DNA of 64,000 bases from Thiosulfativibrio zosterae (GTDB taxonomy: Bacteria; Pseudomonadota; Gammaproteobacteria; Thiomicrospirales; Thiomicrospiraceae): positions 789,501 to 853,500 of the forward strand of contig NZ_AP021888.1 in assembly GCF_011398155.1 (NCBI RefSeq). Direction: 5' to 3'. Every line of letters begins with the position of its first letter. Position 1 is the stretch's first letter. The notes beneath the pieces were generated by a model that worked only from the letters and a program-made list of their open reading frames with translations, was not told the DNA's origin and did not search any database. Below are positions 39,613-47,601 of this stretch, one piece after another. The translations under genes and the position numbers were made by a program.

Positions 39613-40569
39613 ATGACTAACCAAAAAAAGAGTGTGGATATTGCTGTGGGCGTATTAAAGGTCAATGGGCAATATCTGGTTTCACAGCGCCAAGCGCATC
39701 AAGATTTGGCGCATTTTTGGGAGTTTCCGGGCGGCAAAATTGAGTCTGGCGAAATCCCTCAAGCCGCACTCAGTAGAGAGTTTATTGAAGAAGTGGGTTT
39801 AACCATCACCGACTGGCAGCCGTTAATCGAAATTCCGTGGGATTACGATCATAAGTCAGTTTGCTTAAAAGTATTTATTGCAGAGAGTTTCTCGGGCGAC
39901 TGTCAGCCAAAAGAAGGGCAGTTGCTAAAGTGGGTTTCTGCAGATGAGTTGCAAAAGCTGTCTTTCCCGGCGGCTAATCAGGGGCTTTTAACCGCCTTAA
40001 ATTTGCCATCTGTTTACATGATAGCAGGGGCGTATAAAACGCCTAAAGAGGCACTTCAAAAGTTGCAAATTGCTTTGCAAGACGGCGTGAAGCTAGTGCA
40101 ACTGCGAGCCAACCATCTGGAAGAGTCCGAGTTTTTAGACTTGGCGAAACAAGCTGTTGCCTTGTGTCACCAATTTAATGCCCGTTGTTTTCTAAATGGT
40201 AAGCCAGATTGGTTATTGGCAGTACCTGAAGCAGATGGGTTTCAATTGGCATCCAGTCACTTAATGCAGTGGGTTGAAAGACCTATTTCGGACGATAAGT
40301 ATTTGGCGGTTTCTTGTCATAATGAATTAGAGTTGGCAAAAGCGTTGAGTTTAAAAGCGGATTTGGTTTTGATTTCACCGGTCAAAGCAACGGCTTCTCA
40401 TCCAGAGTTACCGGGTTTGGGTTGGGAAAAATTTGCGCAGATGGCGGCAAAATTGCCGGTGCCAGTGTATGCTTTGGGTGGCATGAAACCCACAGATAAA
40501 ACTCAAGCGATTGCTTCTGGTGCGCAAGGCATAGCCACCACTAGCGGTTTATGGCCGGTTGATTTTTGA
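39613..40569 (+). CDS. Fused Nudix (MutT-like) hydrolase and thiamine-phosphate synthase-like protein
   Basis: A 318-residue two-domain protein. Residues 1-130 carry the Nudix box GGKIESGEIPQAALSREFIEEVG, which in MutT cleaves 8-oxo-dGTP. Residues 135-318 are a TIM-barrel thiamine-phosphate-synthase-like domain (VQLRA, ISPVKATASHP, YALGGMK). This fusion is known in gammaproteobacteria; the second domain's activity is uncertain. The ATG at 39613 has GGGAAAG upstream; a GTG one codon earlier is possible. Its 3' end overlaps convergent coaE by 29 bases. Confidence 0.9.
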   Translation: MTNQKKSVDIAVGVLKVNGQYLVSQRQAHQDLAHFWEFPGGKIESGEIPQAALSREFIEEVGLTITDWQPLIEIPWDYDHKSVCLKVFIAESFSGDCQPKEGQLLKWVSADELQKLSFPAANQGLLTALNLPSVYMIAGAYKTPKEALQKLQIALQDGVKLVQLRANHLEESEFLDLAKQAVALCHQFNARCFLNGKPDWLLAVPEADGFQLASSHLMQWVERPISDDKYLAVSCHNELELAKALSLKADLVLISPVKATASHPELPGLGWEKFAQMAAKLPVPVYALGGMKPTDKTQAIASGAQGIATTSGLWPVDF

Positions 40570-41173
40570 GGCTTTGAATCAGGGCTTTAACAGCTTTTGA
40601 TAACTCATCCATAGTCAGCTCAGTATTCAAAACATAGTCCGCTATCTCTAAGCGTTGTGCCCGAGTTGCTTGGTTTGCCATGATGGCTTGAATCATTTCT
40701 TGGCTCATGTTGTCACGAGCGCTCACCCTTGCAATTTGGGTTGATTCGGCACAATCACACACCACCACCCAGTCTACATAATCAGGTCTTCCAATTTCTG
40801 TGAGTAATGGGATTTCAACCACCACTAAATCTTTTTCGGAATAACAGTTGAGTTTTTCTAAGGTTGCTTGGCGAATCATTGGATGCATAATGGCTTCAAG
40901 ACGCTGTTTGTCGCTAGGTGACGAAAATATGCGGCGCTTGAGCTCAGCACGATTTAAAACACCATTTGATAGGATGTTTTGCCCAAAAACCTCACTAATT
41001 TTAACCAGGCCTGGGGTGCCAGGGGCAACGATTTGACGACTGATGTCATCTAAATCAATGCAGGAAAGGTTTTCAGCTTCTAGGATTTTGCGTACAGTCG
41101 ATTTACCCGAGCCAATACCGCCAGTAATGGCAATGACTTGGGGTTTTGTTTTGTGGCTTGGCATAGGGTTCAT
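40541..41173 (-). CDS. coaE: Dephospho-CoA kinase CoaE
   Basis: Phosphorylates dephospho-CoA in the last step of CoA synthesis. The 210-residue P-loop kinase has the Walker A GGIGSGKST near the start, the DLDDISRQIV substrate segment and the EIPLLTEIG region. Its start follows directly after the stop of the upstream GGDEF-EAL gene (TAAATG), so the two are coupled on the minus strand. The repeat copy at 41004-41015 encodes Pro-Gly-Leu-Val at about residues 54-57. Its 3' end overlaps the Nudix-thiE gene. Confidence 0.94.
   Translation of the reverse strand: MNPMPSHKTKPQVIAITGGIGSGKSTVRKILEAENLSCIDLDDISRQIVAPGTPGLVKISEVFGQNILSNGVLNRAELKRRIFSSPSDKQRLEAIMHPMIRQATLEKLNCYSEKDLVVVEIPLLTEIGRPDYVDWVVVCDCAESTQIARVSARDNMSQEMIQAIMANQATRAQRLEIADYVLNTELTMDELSKAVKALIQSLKNQPAINR
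41004..41015. repeat. Palindromic repeat, copy 5 (in coaE)
   Basis: ACCAGGCCTGGG, one mismatch at the last base, with TTTTA on the left. On the coding strand it reads CCA-GGC-CTG-GTT, Pro-Gly-Leu-Val, followed by Lys-Ile. Confidence 0.8.
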
Positions 41174-43399
41174 TTAGGCTGAATAAGGGTCTTGAGGTCT
41201 TCCGAGTAAATAGCCTTGGAAATGGGTTGCACCAGCGGCCTTAGCTGCGGTTAAATGCGCATCGGTTTCTATGCCTTCTAAAACCAATTGATAACCCGCA
41301 TGGGTAATCATTTGTGCGGTGGTCATAATGATTTGGTGGGTTTTTTTATCTTGTAATAGAGCATGGGTGAGCGACATATCAAATTTGATAATGTCTACTG
41401 GCATATGCGCTAAATATCGAATGGAAGAGTATCCACTGCCAAAGTCGTCTAACGCAATTTTAAATCCCTTTTCACGCAATGCAGACAGTTTTTGAGTGGC
41501 CAATTCTAAGTGGCTGATCAGGGTGTCTTCAATGATTTCAATGGTGATTTTTTGGTGAGTTAAGTGTGCTTCAAGGGGTGCAAACAGTGGCATCAAATCT
41601 TCGTTTAACAGAGTAGAGGCAGAAATATTGATTGAAACACCTGTATTGGCTTGAATTTTTCCAGCATCCAAATAATGCAGGATTTGATTAATAACCTGTT
41701 TGTCGAGCTCAGTTTCTAAGTGACGGTGATTAACGACATCAAAAATTTCAACTGGGTGAATGAGTTTATTGTCAAATTGAATACGAATGAGTGACTCAAA
41801 GTAATCGATTTGATTGTGAATGCCATAGACAGGTTGCAAGTGCATGCGAATGTTTTTACCTGAATGTAAAGATTCAACGATGGCGGTGATGTGTTCATTG
41901 GATGTCAGGGTTTTACCTGCGTGTTCGTCGTCTTTTTGGAAAACCTGTACTTTTTGATGTAAGGAGCGTTTTGATTTATAAAGCGCAATATCGGCTTGCT
42001 TGTGCATTAGAGCAAGGTCTTCGGAATTATGCGAATCTATGAAGCTGATGCCTACGCTGTAAGCAATTTTTTCGCGAATACCGATGTGATTAAAATCATA
42101 ATTTCGGATAGCATTAAAACAAAGGTTGGCGATGTCTAATACACCAGCGAGGTCTTGATGTTCAACAATACAAGCAAACTCGTCACCACCAATACGGTAA
42201 ATTTCAACGCTTTCAGGTAGGGCGTTTCTAAAGGTACTGGCAGTAATGCGAATAACCGAATCACCAATTTCGTGGCCGTAAGTGTCGTTAATGGCTTTGA
42301 AGAAGTCACAGTCAAACAGAATAAAGCCCACCGGATGCTGTGCCTCATGATAATGCAAAAAGATAGTGTCTAGGCGCGTATCAAAGGCGCGTCTGTTTAA
42401 AATATTAGATAGGGCGTCTATTCTGGATTGGCATAAGGCCGTTTCTCTTTGCGCTTCAATTTCAACCTGTGCATTAATTAATTGCTGGTTATAACCCGAC
42501 AAGGAGTTTTTAAGTTCCTCGAATTCCAGAAAGCAAAAGCGTTTATTCTCTGGGGGAATGATTGAAGAGGGGTTGTTTTTTAACTGCGTTAAATAATTGA
42601 CCAAACTATTAAGCGGATTCAGTGTTGAAAGTTTGAAAAATATGGTGAACAGACCGGCGAGCAGAATACCGAAAATAATCACTTGGTTAATAAAGTTTTG
42701 GATTAATGTCCATAAGTAGTCATTCACGGGGTTTTTAACCGGTTCAAAAATCATTTGCGATTCAATTTGATCCATTTCAACGGTTACAATGTTGTGGGTT
42801 TTCGCAATTTGAATGGAAGATTTATCGAGGTAAGTGAATTGATAATTTTGGAGGATGAGAGGCAAAAAATCTAATGTTAAGCCAATATAGCCTTCAAGTT
42901 TTTGAGTGGTACTGTTATAGATAGGCTCGAACATTACCAAATCTAAATGTCCCTGTTGATTTAAAAAGAAAGTATTTTTATCTGCGCTGGGCACTTCATT
43001 GGGTAAAGCATTCATGTGCTCATCACTGTGGTGAATAGCATGCAAGGGTTTGCGGTCTTTGTTGTATAGCTCTAATTGATCGTAATATTTTTCCCAGTAT
43101 TGTGACTCTTTGAGGCGTTCATCATGCCAAAAAAAGTAATAACTGGGTTCATTCAGTTGTTGCTGTACTTCTTCCCATAAGGCCATTTCTTTAATTTTGG
43201 AACGTGAAATAGCAATGGCGGCATCAATTGCATTAGTGAGTTCAATTTGAGCAAGTTCTTCCGTTCGCTGCTGAGTTTGTTGGCGAATTTCTTCGGCATC
43301 TTTATAAAGTTTGATATTAAAGCCAATATATAGCCCAAGCGTTAAGATGAGAAAAAACATCAAATAAAATTTGGCATGCATTATTTTGGGTTTAATCAT
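41174..43399 (-). CDS. Membrane-bound GGDEF-EAL protein with extracytoplasmic sensor
   Basis: A 741-residue signalling protein: membrane helix at about 10-28, an extracytoplasmic sensor of about 210 residues with Cache/CHASE-like character, a second helix near 238-262, a GGDEF domain with intact RIGGDEF, and an EAL domain. The EAL domain has ESL in place of the first motif, but the metal and catalytic residues I can see (Glu of ESL, Asn in INISAS, DDFGSGYSS, Lys in IIKFD, Glu in LEGIET) are present. It could make or break cyclic di-GMP. coaE follows immediately after its stop. Confidence 0.88.
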   Translation of the reverse strand: MIKPKIMHAKFYLMFFLILTLGLYIGFNIKLYKDAEEIRQQTQQRTEELAQIELTNAIDAAIAISRSKIKEMALWEEVQQQLNEPSYYFFWHDERLKESQYWEKYYDQLELYNKDRKPLHAIHHSDEHMNALPNEVPSADKNTFFLNQQGHLDLVMFEPIYNSTTQKLEGYIGLTLDFLPLILQNYQFTYLDKSSIQIAKTHNIVTVEMDQIESQMIFEPVKNPVNDYLWTLIQNFINQVIIFGILLAGLFTIFFKLSTLNPLNSLVNYLTQLKNNPSSIIPPENKRFCFLEFEELKNSLSGYNQQLINAQVEIEAQRETALCQSRIDALSNILNRRAFDTRLDTIFLHYHEAQHPVGFILFDCDFFKAINDTYGHEIGDSVIRITASTFRNALPESVEIYRIGGDEFACIVEHQDLAGVLDIANLCFNAIRNYDFNHIGIREKIAYSVGISFIDSHNSEDLALMHKQADIALYKSKRSLHQKVQVFQKDDEHAGKTLTSNEHITAIVESLHSGKNIRMHLQPVYGIHNQIDYFESLIRIQFDNKLIHPVEIFDVVNHRHLETELDKQVINQILHYLDAGKIQANTGVSINISASTLLNEDLMPLFAPLEAHLTHQKITIEIIEDTLISHLELATQKLSALREKGFKIALDDFGSGYSSIRYLAHMPVDIIKFDMSLTHALLQDKKTHQIIMTTAQMITHAGYQLVLEGIETDAHLTAAKAAGATHFQGYLLGRPQDPYSA

Positions 43400-43457
43400 G
43401 ATTTGTTTGCCATATTCTCTTAAATTACGCTTAACTTACCTGGGTGATTAGCAATCT

Positions 43458-44342
43458 TCAGTTGTTCAAAGTGTTGATAATCTCGTTGATTTTATCTTGT
43501 AAATCAAATTCATGCTCACTGGAAAAAAAGTGGTTTGCACCCTCAATAACCTCTAAATGGGTTTTGGTTGCTTTTAATTCATCTAACCAGTTTTCACCAA
43601 CCTTTTGGTAGCGTTTATCGGCACTGCCCATAATGGTGTAACTGGGTATGGTGATGGCATTTAAATAGTCTAGGTTTTGCTGACGCGTTAGCTTGTGGTA
43701 AGACAAAAAGCTTTCAGGGGTCGCTAGGTAATTTTTTTGGCAAAAAAGAAAGCTGAATTTCTGCGGTGTTGTTTGATTGGTGTCAATGAGTTTTTTTGCC
43801 AAAGCAAGGTCTGAGTCCAGAGTCCCTAAATCTTTTCCGTTTAAGTAAAATAAACTGGTGAAAATAGCCAGTTTAACTTCAGGTTTTGGATGGGTGATTT
43901 GTGACAATAAGAGTTCTTGGCTGCCACTGGAATGTCCTAGCAAAACTATTTTTTGATAGCCTTTGGCAATTAACCAATCTACCCAAGCATTAATTTCGGT
44001 GACATCTTCTTCAAGGGTATGGGTGTGCAAGCTGTTGCACTTTAAAGACTGTTCTCGCATATTGATGCCCAAGGTTAAATTGGGCGATAAAACCGAGTGA
44101 CCTTGATCTTTGATGGCATTAATCAGCGATTGCACCGTGCTAAATTTGTTAGTCGTTAAAAAGCCGTGATTGATAAGCACTGCAATATCACTTGCGCCGC
44201 TCACAAATTCTGCTTGAGCATGCAAAGTTTTAGTGACAGGAATACTCACCGTTTCAGCAACACTGCTGGTAGAAAAGAGGATTGCGGCACAAAAGATGAG
44301 AATGCTCGAAAATTTTGTTTGAATATTAGTGAATAAGGCCAT
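43458..44342 (-). CDS. Exported alpha/beta hydrolase
   Basis: A 294-residue protein with a signal peptide (cleavage after about AVA-like SSVAE) and an alpha/beta hydrolase fold. A catalytic triad can be traced: Ser in GHSSGSQ (about 147), an Asp in MGSADKRY, and His in GANHFF near the C-terminus. A substrate is not evident; it might be an esterase or lipase-like enzyme in the periplasm. It is transcribed divergently from the amidotransferase gene. Confidence 0.75.
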   Translation of the reverse strand: MALFTNIQTKFSSILIFCAAILFSTSSVAETVSIPVTKTLHAQAEFVSGASDIAVLINHGFLTTNKFSTVQSLINAIKDQGHSVLSPNLTLGINMREQSLKCNSLHTHTLEEDVTEINAWVDWLIAKGYQKIVLLGHSSGSQELLLSQITHPKPEVKLAIFTSLFYLNGKDLGTLDSDLALAKKLIDTNQTTPQKFSFLFCQKNYLATPESFLSYHKLTRQQNLDYLNAITIPSYTIMGSADKRYQKVGENWLDELKATKTHLEVIEGANHFFSSEHEFDLQDKINEIINTLNN

Positions 44343-44356
44343 TTTTGCGTCCTTTT

Positions 44357-44368
44357 ACTCATATGAGT
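44357..44368. promoter_or_regulatory. Perfect palindrome ACTCATATGAGT in a divergent promoter region
   Basis: Perfect 12-bp palindrome 15 bases before the exported-hydrolase start. It resembles ATTCATATGAAT near the HD-GYP gene. A transcription factor site is only a guess. Confidence 0.25.
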
Positions 44369-44539
44369 CGTATTCTAATAGATTTTTTTACCAACAAGTT
44401 TATCAAAGAAATTTAATGGTGACTAATAAATAACTTTAGTGCAACAGGATAGTTAATTATGGACGGGTTTTTCAACAGAGAGTGTGCTTTTAGATAAAAT
44501 GGTGCACAACTCAAAATAGCCAATAAAAAAGGGAAAGCT

Positions 44540-46414
44540 ATGTGCGGTATTTGTGGTGAAATTTTTTGGTCTGGTCAATCTGCAAATGCGGCAGATTTGG
44601 CGCCCATGCTCAAAGCCCTAGAGAAACGCGGGCCAGACGATGGCGGCACTTGGCAGCAAGACCAGGTGGCCCTTGGGCATAGACGCTTAGCGATTATTGA
44701 TTTGTCTGAAGGCGGACATCAGCCCATGGTGGATGGTGAACTCACTTTGGTTTTTAATGGGTGTATTTATAATTATCAGGCTTTAACTGCCGAGTTAATT
44801 GAATTAGGACAAACTTTTCAATCGCATTCAGATACCGAGGTTATTTTAAAGGCTTATCGTCAATGGGGCATGGATTGTGTGACCCGATTTGAAGGTATGT
44901 TTGCTTTTGCCATTTGGGATGATTACAACCAACAGTTGCTAATGGCGAGAGATCGTATGGGGATTAAACCTTTGTATTATGCGCCTTTAGACAAGGGTTT
45001 AGTTTTCGCCTCGAATACCCAAGCTATTCTGGCGTCAAGTCAGCGCCCCAATATTGATACTTCGATTGACCCTGTCGGCTTGCATCACCAATTTACCCTA
45101 CACGGTGTGATTCCAGCACCTCACACCATTTTAAAAGGCATTCGCAAACTTGAACCTGGGCACTGGTTGATTGTGAATCCTGATGGGCAAATGTTTAAAA
45201 AACGCTATTGGTTCTTAGAGGCAAAAAGACCGCAATCTGAGCTTAAAAACAACCAGCACCCTGAAGGGCACCAGGCCTGGTCAAAATTTGGGCTCTCTGA
45301 AGCTTCAACCGAGGCTGATTGGATTGAAGCTTTACACCAAGCCTTAAAACAGGCGGTGCATAAACGCCTAACCGCAGCAGATGTGCCGGTTGGGGTTTTG
45401 TTATCAGGTGGTTTAGATTCGAGTTTGATTGTGGCTTTATTGGCTGAAGCGGGTGTTAAAAATATTCGTACTTTCTCGATTGGCTTTGAAGATGTGCCAG
45501 AGGAAAAGGGCAGTGAGTTTGAGTATTCAGATTTGGTGGTTGAACGCTATCAAACTGAACACAAGAAATATTTAATCGAAAACGCCCAAGTATTACCCAG
45601 ATTGCAAGATGCGGTTGATCAGATGTCTGAGCCGATGTTTGGTCAAGATGCGGTGGCTTTTTATTTGTTGTCTGAGCAGGTGTCGCAAGATGTGAAAGTC
45701 GTTATGTCTGGGCAGGGCGCTGACGAAGTGTTTGCGGGCTATTTTTGGTATCCGCAAATGGCAGCGTCTTTTGCGCAAGCCAAGCCGGGCGATGCACTGG
45801 TCGATCATTTTGCACCTTTTTATTTTGATCGCAGTCATGCGGAATGGTTGTCGATGGTGCAACCTGAATATCATATTGAAGATGTCACTCGCCTGGCCAT
45901 CAATGATTTATTGCAAGAGCCGGGTGCCGACAGTTTTATAGACCGAGTTTTACGCTTAGATACCACCACCTTAATTGTGGATGATCCCGTGAAGCGTGTC
46001 GATAATATGACCATGGCATGGGGCTTGGAAGCCAGAGTACCTTTTTTAGACCATACATTGGTTGAACTGGCGATGGCAGCCCCCGAGTCACTTAAGCTAA
46101 AAGACTTTAAATTTTTCTTAAAGCAAATTGCTAGAGGTATCGTGCCAGATGAGGTCATCGATCGTCCCAAAGGCTATTTTCCGATGCCCGCTTTGAAGTT
46201 TGTGCGCGGGGCGTTTTATGAGTACATGCGCAATATCTTAACCAGCCCAGCAGCCAAGGCGCGTGGCATTTTTAATGAAGCTTATATTGAAAATCTATTG
46301 GCAAATCCTGATGCACCTGAAAGTTTTACGGCCATACAAGGCAGTAAACTATGGCACGCTGCCTTGCTTGAGTTGTGGTTGCAACGCCATGTTGATGCAG
46401 GTGAAACCGTTTAG
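44540..46414 (+). CDS. Asparagine-synthetase-like amidotransferase, probable N-acetylglutaminylglutamine amidotransferase
   Basis: A 624-residue class II glutamine amidotransferase: N-terminal nucleophile Cys2 (MCGICGEI), glutaminase domain to about 230, and ATP-pyrophosphatase synthetase domain with SGGLDSS. MCGICGEI and the segments MSGQGADEVFAGY, VDDPVKRVDNMTMAWG and DRPKGYFPMPALK fit the family that makes the osmolyte N-acetylglutaminylglutamine amide more closely than AsnB. The usual partner (an ATP-grasp/GNAT synthase) is not next to it. An apparent insertion at about 232-255 contains repeat copy 6. Plain asparagine synthetase remains possible. Confidence 0.72.
   Translation: MCGICGEIFWSGQSANAADLAPMLKALEKRGPDDGGTWQQDQVALGHRRLAIIDLSEGGHQPMVDGELTLVFNGCIYNYQALTAELIELGQTFQSHSDTEVILKAYRQWGMDCVTRFEGMFAFAIWDDYNQQLLMARDRMGIKPLYYAPLDKGLVFASNTQAILASSQRPNIDTSIDPVGLHHQFTLHGVIPAPHTILKGIRKLEPGHWLIVNPDGQMFKKRYWFLEAKRPQSELKNNQHPEGHQAWSKFGLSEASTEADWIEALHQALKQAVHKRLTAADVPVGVLLSGGLDSSLIVALLAEAGVKNIRTFSIGFEDVPEEKGSEFEYSDLVVERYQTEHKKYLIENAQVLPRLQDAVDQMSEPMFGQDAVAFYLLSEQVSQDVKVVMSGQGADEVFAGYFWYPQMAASFAQAKPGDALVDHFAPFYFDRSHAEWLSMVQPEYHIEDVTRLAINDLLQEPGADSFIDRVLRLDTTTLIVDDPVKRVDNMTMAWGLEARVPFLDHTLVELAMAAPESLKLKDFKFFLKQIARGIVPDEVIDRPKGYFPMPALKFVRGAFYEYMRNILTSPAAKARGIFNEAYIENLLANPDAPESFTAIQGSKLWHAALLELWLQRHVDAGETV
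45270..45281. repeat. Palindromic repeat ACCAGGCCTGGT, copy 6 (in amidotransferase gene)
   Basis: Perfect copy followed by CAAAATTT. Here it is in another reading frame, coding His-Gln-Ala-Trp-Ser-Lys-Phe, inside a stretch that looks like an insertion in the protein family. Confidence 0.85.
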
Positions 46415-46459
46415 TCAGACAGGATTTAAAATTAGGCATAGCTAATATGTCTGAAATTT

Positions 46460-46468
46460 TGTTATAAT
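46460..46468 (+). promoter_or_regulatory. Extended -10 promoter before grxD
   Basis: TGTTATAAT, a TG-extended consensus -10, about 44 bases before the grxD start. No clear -35 lies upstream. Confidence 0.55.
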
Positions 46469-46511
46469 AACCTACCAAAATAGTAAGGCATTGAATTAAG
46501 GAGCCCACAAG

Positions 46512-46862
46512 ATGGAAGATGCAGCAAAAGAAACCGTTGAAAGAATTCACCAACAAGTCACTAATAATCCAGTGGTGATTTATATGAAAGGCACACCACA
46601 AATGCCCTCATGTGGTTTTTCTAGCCGAGCTTCACAGGCTTTGGCTGAAACCGGTGAGAAGTTTGCGTTTGTGAATGTCTTAGCCGACCCAATGATTTTT
46701 GAACATTTGCCTAAGTATCAAGATTGGCCAACCTTCCCGCAATTGTATGTGGGTGGAGAATTGCAAGGTGGTTGTGACATCACGCTAGAGTTAGCTGCTT
46801 CTGGTGAATTGAAGGCGATGATGGCTAAAGCCAATGCTGAGCACGCCGCAAAACAAGCTTAA
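46512..46862 (+). CDS. grxD: Monothiol glutaredoxin GrxD
   Basis: CGFS-type glutaredoxin that carries or delivers [2Fe-2S] clusters. The active site is Cys34 in the CGFS motif, with MKGTP upstream, WPTFPQLYVGGE and GGCDI downstream; the 116-residue length is standard. Preceded by an AAGGAG ribosome-binding site. Supports the Suf pathway encoded 20 kb away. Confidence 0.96.
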   Translation: MEDAAKETVERIHQQVTNNPVVIYMKGTPQMPSCGFSSRASQALAETGEKFAFVNVLADPMIFEHLPKYQDWPTFPQLYVGGELQGGCDITLELAASGELKAMMAKANAEHAAKQA

Positions 46863-46879
46863 TCGGTTTATGTTTTAAG

Positions 46880-46909
46880 AAAAAACCGAGTTAAATGGCT
46901 CGGTTTTTT
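46880..46909 (+). terminator. Rho-independent terminator after grxD
   Basis: AAAAAACCGAG / CTCGGTTTTTT stem with a TTAAATGG-type loop, T run on each strand. It can serve both grxD and the convergent rnt unit. Confidence 0.88.
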
Positions 46910-46914
46910 GCTTT

Positions 46915-46962
46915 AAAGTGCCTTAAAACTAACCAGGCCTGGTTAGTTTTTAGGGCCTTTTT
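46915..46962. terminator. Second terminator-like hairpin carrying the palindromic repeat
   Basis: Long stem of about 24 bp with a few internal mismatches: AAAGTGCC..AAAACTA pairs with TAGTTTT..GGGCCTTTTT, apex ACCAGGCCTGGT. It lies between the grxD terminator and the convergent rnt stop; the strand it serves is not certain. Confidence 0.7.
46932..46943. repeat. Palindromic repeat ACCAGGCCTGGT, copy 7 (grxD-rnt gap)
   Basis: Perfect copy, extended symmetrically to AAAACTAACCAGG / CCTGGTTAGTTTT. It is the apex of the second hairpin between grxD and rnt. Confidence 0.9.
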
Positions 46963-46968
46963 AGCAGT

Positions 46969-47601
46969 TTAATCGTTGTTTTCAGGTAATTGAATTGGCC
47001 ATTGATTGACGATATGGCAAAAAAGGTCAGCCGTTTTTTCAGTGTCGTAAGCGGCAGAGTGGGCTTGAGAGTTATCCCAATCAAACCCCGCCAACTGCAC
47101 GGCCTTGGCTAAAACGGTTTGACCAAAAGCCAAACCTGCCAAAGAAACCGTATCAAAGGTGCTGAATTGATGAAACGGACTTTTGATTTTGCAGCGTTCA
47201 GCAGCCGCTTGAATAAAGTTTAAATCAAAGAAAGCATTGTGCCCAACTAATATGGCGCGTGTACAACCCGTTTCTTTCAGTTGCTGCTTGATGGGGCTAA
47301 ACAAAGTTTCTAGTGCTTCTTTTTCGCTGACCGCAAAGCGAAAAGGATGGTAAGGGTCGTCTATGCCAATAAACTTTAAGGCGCTAGGGTCAAGCTGACT
47401 GCCAGGAAAAGGCAAGATATTGGCTTGATAGGTTTGATCACGATGTAAAAAACCGTCCACCATTTTAAGGGTAACAACAGCCACCTCTAGCAGTGCGTTT
47501 TTGTTAGGGTCAAAACCAGCCGTTTCAACATCAATCACGACGGGTAAGAATTTGCGGAATCTTTCTTGAATTTGGGTAACGGGTCTTTCGATTTGGGTCA
47601 T
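46969..47601 (-). CDS. rnt: Ribonuclease T
   Basis: 3'-5' exoribonuclease that trims tRNA and other stable RNAs. The 210-residue DEDDh exonuclease has motifs VIDVETAGF, HNAFFDLNF and HSAAYDTEKTA, matching RNase T rather than DNA polymerase epsilon. It overlaps argA upstream by four bases on the minus strand, so both are probably cotranscribed. Confidence 0.94.
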   Translation of the reverse strand: MTQIERPVTQIQERFRKFLPVVIDVETAGFDPNKNALLEVAVVTLKMVDGFLHRDQTYQANILPFPGSQLDPSALKFIGIDDPYHPFRFAVSEKEALETLFSPIKQQLKETGCTRAILVGHNAFFDLNFIQAAAERCKIKSPFHQFSTFDTVSLAGLAFGQTVLAKAVQLAGFDWDNSQAHSAAYDTEKTADLFCHIVNQWPIQLPENND

